Source: an uncultured Collinsella sp.
Lineage (GTDB): Bacteria; Actinomycetota; Coriobacteriia; Coriobacteriales; Coriobacteriaceae
Assembly (NCBI GenBank): GCA_900553705.1
Contig: USEK01000084.1
Coordinates: 1 to 6,547, forward strand
Direction: 5' to 3'
Length of the DNA stretch: 6,547 bases
A program made the translations under genes and the position numbers. Positions 1 through 5,233 of the stretch are shown one piece after another. The stretch's first letter is position 1; every line of letters begins with the position of its first letter. The notes below the pieces were generated by a model, which saw nothing but the letters and a program-made list of their open reading frames with translations, ran no database searches and had not been told where the DNA came from.

Positions 1-26
1 CAGCGTCAGATGTGTATAAGAGACAG
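1..26 (+). other. Nextera/Tn5 sequencing adapter left on the contig end
   Basis: Bases 8-26 read AGATGTGTATAAGAGACAG, the 19-bp Tn5 mosaic end used in Nextera libraries. Bases 1-7 (CAGCGTC) match the adjoining end of the Read 1 adapter. The orientation fits adapter read-through from a short insert that was not trimmed before assembly. On the minus strand it is translated as LSLIHI followed by TGA (bases 6-8), which forms a false end to dnaG. On the plus strand it supplies a false ATG with the peptide MYKRQ. Nothing in these bases should be annotated as biology. The first genomic base is about 27. Confidence 0.97.
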
Positions 27-1829
27 GGGACACACCGAGCGTGCCGCATCCATGCAGGCTGCAGGATCGGTTCCCGGCGGCGTTGCCAGAACGGCCCATG
101 CGATGGACTCGTGACGTTGGTCAACCCACTCGATGGAGCAGATGCGGTCGGCATACGTGCGGAACAGGTCGGGGTAGCTCGTAAGCATCGTCAACAGCTC
201 GCGCTCCCCCGCCAAAGACTTGCGCTCAAGATCGGTAAGAACCATAGGGGCCGAGGCGTCTGTCGGGGCACCGGCGGGCGCAGCGCCCATACCATCAGGC
301 ACATCGATCGGCGGAAGATCTTCGACGACCTCCACGGGCGCGGCACCGTAGGCATCGAGCGGGACGTAGTCGTACGGCTCTTCTTCGACCGGCGCGGACA
401 CCGGCGGCGTCGCGCCCGATGCCCAAGCACCGCGACCGGCATCGCGAGAACCCGACGCCCGACCGCCCGCGCTACCGGAGCGCTCGGCCTGCGCCCGCTG
501 GCGCTCATAGTTCTGCTCACGGCGGCGTTCCGCATCTTCGCGCTTGGCGACATCACGAAACACACGGCCCGAGCTCGCACGCACGGTCTCCAGATCCAAA
601 CCCAGCAGGTCGGCAATCTGGATAAAGTACGTGTCGATCATATAGCTATCGCGCAGCGGATAGATGAGCGTCAGCGCATCCTCGAGCGCCTTAGCGCGAC
701 CGCCCGGCGTGGTGATGTCGCTCGACTCCTGCAGCGAACGGTACACAAAGTCCATGAGGGGCTCGGCAGCGTCAATGCGTTTCTGCAGCTCCTCTCCGCC
801 GCGCGCCGTGATGAACTCCATGGGATCGTTGCCGTCGGGCAGCACCACGCAGCGCAGATCCATCGAATCCTGCTCAATAAACTGAATCGCACGACGAGCG
901 GCCTTCTGGCCCGCGGCATCGCCATCAAACATATAGACGATGCGCTTGGCAAAGCGGGTGAGCGTCTTGACGTGATGCTCCGTGAGCGCGGTGCCCAGCG
1001 TGGCGACAACGTTTTTAATCCCCGCCTCCCAACAGGCGATGCAGTCGGTATAGCCCTCTACCACGATGGCGGTATCCTGCGCGACGATAAACTCCTTGGC
1101 CCAATTAAAGCCGTAGAGATTTCGCTTTTTATGAAACACGCTCGTCTCGGCGGTATTGAGGTACTTGGGTTGCCCGTCACCCATGATACGACCGCCAAAG
1201 GCAATGTTGTGACCCTGCTCGTCAAAGATGGGGAACATCACGCGGTCGTAGAAGCGGTCGGCAAGCTGCCCGCGCCCGCGGCTCACGGCAACGTTGGCGT
1301 CGATCATCTCCTGCGGGGTAAAACCCGCCTGGGACAGGTGCGACACCAGCGCGTTGCGGCCCGGTGCGAAGCCCAGGCAGTAGCGGCGGCAGACGTCGCC
1401 ACCCATGCCGCGGCTGGCAAAGTACTCGCGCGGACGGCCGTCCTTACCGCGCATAAGCATGGTGTGGTAGAACTGGGCGGTCTCGGCGCACAGATCGTAG
1501 ATTCGGGCACGCTTAGTACCGCGCTCGCGGCGATCTCCGGTGTCGTGCAGCTCAATACCCGCGCGATCGGCCAAATAACGGATTGACTCGGGAAAGCTCA
1601 GGTTCTCGCGCTTCATGATATAGGTGAAGACGTCGCCACCCTCGCCGCAGCCAAAGCAATGCCACACCTGCGTGGCGGGAATAATGTGGAAGGACGGCGT
1701 CTTTTCGCCATGAAAGGGGCAGCAGCCCCAAAACTCATGGCCGCGAGGCTTGAGCTCAACCGTTTCCTGCACGATGGCAACGAGGTCGGACGCAGCGCGT
1801 ACCTGGTCTTTTTCCTCATCACTAATCAC
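27..1829 (-). CDS. dnaG: DNA primase DnaG, 3' end truncated by the contig end
   Basis: DnaG synthesises the short RNA primers that start Okazaki fragments, working with the replicative helicase DnaB. The 601 genomic codons show three parts. First comes a CHC2 zinc finger with ligands C37, H40, C58 and C61 (CPFH...HCFGC). Then comes the RNA polymerase core with a TOPRIM fold, carrying EGYTD at 258-262 and the metal-binding DGD at 302-304. Last is the start of the helicase-binding domain from about residue 531. A low-complexity linker spans about 426-529. The start is GTG at 1829-1827. An in-frame TGA lies three codons upstream (TGA GCA TCC GTG), so no earlier start is possible nearby. An AGGGGGT ribosome-binding site sits 8 nt upstream. 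The start overlaps the ribF stop by 8 nt, indicating translational coupling. The open frame runs on to base 6, but its last six codons and stop are adapter, so part of the C-terminal domain (perhaps 50-80 residues, judged from family length) is missing. Identity is secure. Confidence 0.97.
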
Positions 1830-2829
1830 GGATGCTCACCCCCTGCTCACCCAAGTTATGACGAATGTCCTCGATATTACCCTCGACGGTCGCGATCAAC
1901 TCATCCAGCGAATCGAACACACGCGAGGGACGCAGCCAGCGCGTAAACGCAAGCGAAACGGAAGCGCCGTACAGGTCGCCCGTATAACCAATTAAGTTAG
2001 CCTCGAGATGTGCAGATGCCGCATCGTCGGCATACGTCGGCGGCAGTCCGACGTTAACGGCAGCGGGCCACACGGTGTCATCGACCAGCACCAGACCCTC
2101 ATACACGCCATCGGCAGGCACCTGAATGCCGTCGGGAACCTGCAGGTTTGCCGTGGGAAAGCCCATGCCAGAACCCTCGTGACGGCCGCGAATAACACCG
2201 CCACGCACCATATACGGGCGGCCGAGTAACTCAGCAGCAAGCTCCACATGGCCCTGTCCGAGCTCATGACGGATACGGGTGGCGCAAATGGCCTCACCGC
2301 CCTCGCAAAGCAGGTCGTGACCGTACACGTCAACGCCGTGCTCGGCACCCCAGGCGCGCATCTCGGCAACACCAGAAGCACCGCCACGACCCAGCCTAAA
2401 GTCACTGCCAACGCGAATCGATCGAATGTCGACCAGACGCGACACCAGCGAGAGAAAATCAACATGGTCAAGCGCCGCAACCTCAGGCGTAAAGGGAACG
2501 GCCACCACCGCATCGACCCCAGTTTGAGCCAGGGCATGCAGACGGTCGGCCATCGTCATCAATTTTTGAGCGGGCGAAGAGCTCACCACAACGTCCGGGT
2601 CGGGATCGAAGGTAACCACGACCGCCTTACAGCCATGGGCACGGGCATCACGGACAAGCGCCGTAATGAGCTCCTGGTGTCCACGGTGCACGCCGTCGAA
2701 CACACCGATGGCAATCGATGCGGCACCCAGGTGCTCGAACTCATCAAACGCATCGGCAGCGACGATGCGAGCCTCGTCCGACCCGCCCACGAAAAAAATA
2801 CGCGCGAGCTCGCGAGCGGACAACATCAT
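1822..2829 (-). CDS. ribF: Bifunctional riboflavin kinase / FAD synthetase RibF
   Basis: This cytosolic enzyme phosphorylates riboflavin to FMN and then adenylylates FMN to FAD. The 335-residue length is typical. The N-terminal nucleotidyltransferase domain shows GVFDGVHRGH at 42-51 (the HxGH-type motif) and TRIRHEL near 184-190. The C-terminal riboflavin kinase domain starts near 204 and shows GFPTANL at 223-229, NVGLPPTY at 259-266, and HLEAN at 274-278, where E276 aligns with the family's catalytic glutamate. GDLYG follows at 284-288. The start is ATG at 2829-2827, forming an ATGA overlap with the truB stop. A second ATG follows at once, and GGCGGTG lies 4 nt upstream as a modest ribosome-binding site. 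About 18 more residues precede the first motif than in E. coli RibF. A GTG at codon 14 is a possible later start but has no visible ribosome-binding site. The stop overlaps the dnaG start by 8 nt. Confidence 0.96.
   Translation of the reverse strand: MMLSARELARIFFVGGSDEARIVAADAFDEFEHLGAASIAIGVFDGVHRGHQELITALVRDARAHGCKAVVVTFDPDPDVVVSSSPAQKLMTMADRLHALAQTGVDAVVAVPFTPEVAALDHVDFLSLVSRLVDIRSIRVGSDFRLGRGGASGVAEMRAWGAEHGVDVYGHDLLCEGGEAICATRIRHELGQGHVELAAELLGRPYMVRGGVIRGRHEGSGMGFPTANLQVPDGIQVPADGVYEGLVLVDDTVWPAAVNVGLPPTYADDAASAHLEANLIGYTGDLYGASVSLAFTRWLRPSRVFDSLDELIATVEGNIEDIRHNLGEQGVSIRD
1838..1844 (-). promoter_or_regulatory. Ribosome binding site for dnaG
   Basis: AGGGGGT lies on the minus strand 8 nt before the dnaG GTG, inside the last codons of ribF. 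It pairs with the anti-Shine-Dalgarno core like AGGAGGT, with one G-U wobble. It supports the GTG start at 1829 and re-initiation by ribosomes finishing ribF. Confidence 0.65.
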
Positions 2830-3758
2830 CGAACACCGCCGATTGCCTGAGGAAATACGTGCTCCATGACAAAGCGGCCACCCTCAATACGGGTGAGCGC
2901 CTTGAGTCCCCCATCGAGCACCAACGCAAACGGCGCCTTCGAGGCATCGAAATCGGCAAGCGCATGCTCAACGGGAATGCGACGGCCGCAGAGCAGGTCG
3001 TCGGCAAGATTGCCCGGCAAGTCAACACGCGTAGCGCCCAGGGCCGCAATGGGATCCAGTGCAAACCCCGCCGCGGACTCGGGAGAAAGCTCCTCAACCG
3101 CATGACAGGCGCCAATGGAAACAACACCGGAGGCCGTGCGGCGCAGCGCGGAAATGTGCGCGGCGCTCTCGCAGGCGCGGCCCAGGTCGCGAGCGAGCGC
3201 ACGGATATAGGTGCCCTTGCTCACCGAGAACGCCACGGTCCACACGCACGTATCACCCTCGCCGCCCACGGCGATCAGGTCGGCGGCATAGACCTCGACG
3301 GGGCGCGGAGGTAGGTCCACCGCATTGCCCTCACGAGCAGACTTGTAGGCGCGAACGCCATTAACCGAGATAGCCGAAAAAGCCGGCGGCACCTGCATCT
3401 GCGGGCCCAGCATGGCGGCTAAGCGCTCGCGGGCATAGGCAGGATCGCGGAGCTCGTTGGCAACAGCCACCGTCCGGACGGCCTCGCCCTCCGCATCATC
3501 GGTATTGGTCTCGGCGCCAAACGAGATGTCGGCGACGTAGCTTTTGGTATCGAGCGTGAGCATGCCCAGCAAACGGGTGGCCTGACCCACGCCCACAACC
3601 ATGACACCCGATGCCATGGGGTCGAGCGTACCGGCATGGCCGACGCGCCGCTCATGGAGAGCGCGTCGGCATTGCGAGACCACGTCATGGGACGTGCAGC
3701 CCACCGGCTTATCGACGGCGAGCAGCATATTCAATTGAGAAGGCGTTCGACGAGCCAT
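2826..3758 (-). CDS. truB: tRNA pseudouridine(55) synthase TruB
   Basis: TruB converts U55 in the T-loop of tRNAs to pseudouridine and also acts as a tRNA folding chaperone. The 310-residue protein carries the family motifs in order. DKPVGCTSHDVV lies at 16-27. GHAGTLDPMASGV lies at 40-52, with D46 as the catalytic aspartate. KSY with Y74, and GAETNTDDAEG, lie at 72-91. QVPPAFSAISVNG lies at 121-133. SKGTYIRALARDLG lies at 179-192, with Y183 and R185 matching active-site residues of the E. coli enzyme. The chosen ATG (3758-3756) is 15 nt after the nrnA stop. The upstream GGATGG is only 3 nt away, so the ribosome-binding site looks weak. The alternative ATG at codon 11 has none at all, so the first ATG is kept. 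The stop codon overlaps ribF by 4 nt. The position between nrnA and ribF is standard for this operon. Confidence 0.96.
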   Translation of the reverse strand: MARRTPSQLNMLLAVDKPVGCTSHDVVSQCRRALHERRVGHAGTLDPMASGVMVVGVGQATRLLGMLTLDTKSYVADISFGAETNTDDAEGEAVRTVAVANELRDPAYARERLAAMLGPQMQVPPAFSAISVNGVRAYKSAREGNAVDLPPRPVEVYAADLIAVGGEGDTCVWTVAFSVSKGTYIRALARDLGRACESAAHISALRRTASGVVSIGACHAVEELSPESAAGFALDPIAALGATRVDLPGNLADDLLCGRRIPVEHALADFDASKAPFALVLDGGLKALTRIEGGRFVMEHVFPQAIGGVR

Positions 3759-3773
3759 GTACCATCCAATAAG

Positions 3774-4817
3774 TTAGAGCTCGACGGTCACCGAAGCGGG
3801 ATCCTCCCCCACCAGCTCGGCCAGCATGGGAAGTGCCACGGCGAGCGTCTCGCGAATTGTTCCGTTGTTGGAAAAGCCGGCGGCGGCATGATGCCCGCCA
3901 CCGCCAAAGTTGGCAGCAATCTCGGACACATCGAGGTCGCCCTTGGAGCGCAGGTTGCCACGCACCTTGGTATCGCCCTCAATGCCCTTTAAGAACATGC
4001 AAACCTCGACGCCCATCACCGAACGCACCACATCGACCAGGCCGTCGCACTCGTCCGAGGTGACACCGCAGGCCTCAAGGTCGCTCTGGTACGCATAGCT
4101 ATACGCAACGCGCCCGTGGGCCACCGTCTTGATGCGGCCCATAACGATGGACTTGAGGTGCAAAAACTCAACGCGCATGCTCTGGTATACCTCGAGTGCC
4201 ACACGCGCCGGATCGGCGCCGTGGGCAACCAGTCGCGAGGCCGCATGGAACGCGGCGGCATCGGCGTTTTGGTACTGAAAACGGCCGGTATCGGTAACCA
4301 AGCCGCACAGCAGGCAAGTCGCAACGCCATCACGTGCGACAATGCCACAATTGTCCAAGAAGCGGTCGATAATCATGGCGCAGGCTGCAGCTTCGACGCG
4401 CCTCAGACTGAGCTCGGCAAATTCCTCGCGCGCCGGATGGTGGTCGAAACACACCACATGCTTGGAGCGACGAAGCACCTCGGCGGAATTATTGAGACGC
4501 TCGACGACCGGTACGTCCACCGAAATGAACAGGTCCGGATTGCCAGTGTACGCAGATGCCGGCACCAGGCGATCGGAGCCTTCCATAAAGCGGTAGATGC
4601 GCGGAACCGGGTCATCGTCTGCCAGCAGCAGAGCAATGTCCTTGTTGGGGAAAAACTTCATGAGAGAAAGGCCCAGACCCAGCACAGAGCCCAGGGCGTC
4701 GCCGTCGGGAGAAGTGTGTCCCGAAATCGCAATGGAGGACGCATCCTCGATGAGCTCGAGGATGCGTCGCTGAATATCTGCAGACTCGCACGAGGCGAGG
4801 TCGGCGGAATTAGTCAT
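3774..4817 (-). CDS. nrnA: DHH/DHHA1 phosphoesterase, NrnA-type nanoRNase / pAp phosphatase
   Basis: NrnA-family proteins degrade 2-5 nt RNAs and, in several species, dephosphorylate 3'-phosphoadenosine 5'-phosphate, using Mn2+ in the cytosol. The 347-residue protein has the DHH domain first: HTSPDGDALGS at 34-44 (H34, D38, D40), D101 in the SVDVP strand, the signature DHH at 125-127, and GLVTDTGRF at 172-180 with D176. The DHHA1 substrate-binding domain follows, with GGGGHHAAAG at 305-314. All expected metal ligands are present. The ATG at 4817-4815 overlaps the rbfA stop by 8 nt and is preceded by a perfect AGGAGG at 9 nt, so the start is firm. A perfect 13-bp inverted repeat lies within codons 17-27. 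The family and metal site are clear. Whether nanoRNA, pAp or a cyclic-dinucleotide product is the main substrate cannot be decided from sequence. Confidence 0.92.
   Translation of the reverse strand: MTNSADLASCESADIQRRILELIEDASSIAISGHTSPDGDALGSVLGLGLSLMKFFPNKDIALLLADDDPVPRIYRFMEGSDRLVPASAYTGNPDLFISVDVPVVERLNNSAEVLRRSKHVVCFDHHPAREEFAELSLRRVEAAACAMIIDRFLDNCGIVARDGVATCLLCGLVTDTGRFQYQNADAAAFHAASRLVAHGADPARVALEVYQSMRVEFLHLKSIVMGRIKTVAHGRVAYSYAYQSDLEACGVTSDECDGLVDVVRSVMGVEVCMFLKGIEGDTKVRGNLRSKGDLDVSEIAANFGGGGHHAAAGFSNNGTIRETLAVALPMLAELVGEDPASVTVEL
4738..4768 (-). repeat. Perfect 13-bp inverted repeat (5-nt loop) within nrnA
   Basis: The arms GACGCATCCTCGA (plus strand 4738-4750) and TCGAGGATGCGTC (4756-4768) are exact reverse complements separated by five bases. 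In the mRNA this would be a 13-bp GC-rich hairpin about 50-80 nt after the nrnA start codon, encoding roughly R17 to S27. No U-tract follows, so it is not an intrinsic terminator. Its function is unknown. It could affect early nrnA elongation or mRNA processing, or reflect the coding of a helix with repeated Leu/Glu/Ile/Asp codons. Confidence 0.85.
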
Positions 4818-5220
4818 CTAAAGCTGCCTCCTGGGCGACATCCGCTATCGGATAGCCGTCCTCGTCCTTTTCGATCGCAAGCGTGGCGGGAACGTTTTCC
4901 AGCGCACGCGTGATGCGCTCGGCCTCATCGGTCGAGCGATCGATGCGAAAATCGAGCTCGGGCGTGACACGCCAATCGAGCGAGCGAGCCAACAGGCTGC
5001 GAATACGGCCCTTAGCGCTTGCGAGCGCCTCCATGACCTCGTCGTAGCGGCTCGCATCGCACGACACGTACACGCGCGCGAACGAACGGTCCACCGCGAC
5101 CTCGACCGCAGTCAAAGTAACCAGGTCGAGACGCGGATCGGAAACCTCAAAGAGCAGGATATAACCGAGCTTCTCGCGAAGCTGCTCGCCCAGACGGCGG
5201 GTTGCCTGCGTTTGCTTCAT
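4810..5220 (-). CDS. rbfA: 30S ribosome-binding factor RbfA
   Basis: RbfA is a small KH-fold protein that binds immature 30S subunits and assists late 16S rRNA maturation, notably at low temperature. The 136-residue product has the family pattern. A basic N-terminal helix (about residues 1-20) is followed by VSDPRLDLVTLTAVEVAVD at 26-44, an alternating strand ending in ARVYVS at 48-53, a helix with SAKGRIRSLL, and then TPELDFRID. The last 20 or so residues form an acidic tail that is slightly longer than in short family members. The ATG (5220-5218) lies 11 nt after the infB stop, with AGGGGGT at 6 nt upstream that overlaps the infB stop codon. The stop overlaps nrnA by 8 nt. Adjacency to infB is one of the most conserved gene pairs in bacteria and supports the call. 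Confidence 0.95.
   Translation of the reverse strand: MKQTQATRRLGEQLREKLGYILLFEVSDPRLDLVTLTAVEVAVDRSFARVYVSCDASRYDEVMEALASAKGRIRSLLARSLDWRVTPELDFRIDRSTDEAERITRALENVPATLAIEKDEDGYPIADVAQEAALDD
4827..4832 (-). promoter_or_regulatory. Perfect Shine-Dalgarno for nrnA inside rbfA
   Basis: AGGAGG on the minus strand lies 9 nt before the nrnA ATG and within the last codons of rbfA. It is the only fully canonical ribosome-binding site in the window. It fixes the nrnA start and suggests nrnA can recruit ribosomes independently as well as by coupling to rbfA. Confidence 0.8.
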
Positions 5221-5226
5221 AGCGCT

Positions 5227-5233
5227 ACCCCCT
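5227..5233 (-). promoter_or_regulatory. Ribosome binding site for rbfA overlapping the infB stop
   Basis: AGGGGGT on the minus strand lies 6 nt before the rbfA ATG. Its first two bases belong to the infB TAG. It is the same 7-mer used before dnaG (AGGAGGT with one wobble position). The overlap means ribosomes terminating on infB sit on the rbfA initiation site, which fits coupled expression. Confidence 0.65.

Noticed and set aside
6..26. A naturally shortened DnaG ending at base 6
   Set aside because: The last six codons and the stop are adapter sequence, and the helicase-binding domain is cut midway.
12..1586. A 524-codon open frame on the plus strand opposite dnaG
   Set aside because: Its ATG lies in the adapter (MYKRQ peptide). 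It is exactly antisense to a well-identified primase, shows no recognisable domain, and such mirror frames are common opposite GC-rich genes.
2034..2054. Inverted repeat ACGTCGG / CCGACGT with a 7-nt loop inside ribF
   Set aside because: A 7-bp stem is expected a few times by chance in a window this size, and it lies in conserved coding sequence.
2248..2850. Plus-strand open frames opposite ribF, truB and nrnA (for example 2248-2850, 2718-3314, 4116-4913)
   Set aside because: They lie opposite real genes with full family motifs, have unstructured composition rich in His/Arg/Gly, and have no supporting ribosome-binding site or domain.
3759..3773. Possible promoter in the 15-nt nrnA-truB gap
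   Set aside because: The gap is too short for a promoter and contains only a weak ribosome-binding site; truB fits the operon layout.
4976..4990. Short GAGC tandem run in rbfA
   Set aside because: It has about three units only, codes for part of a normal RbfA helix, and shows no sign of a variable repeat.
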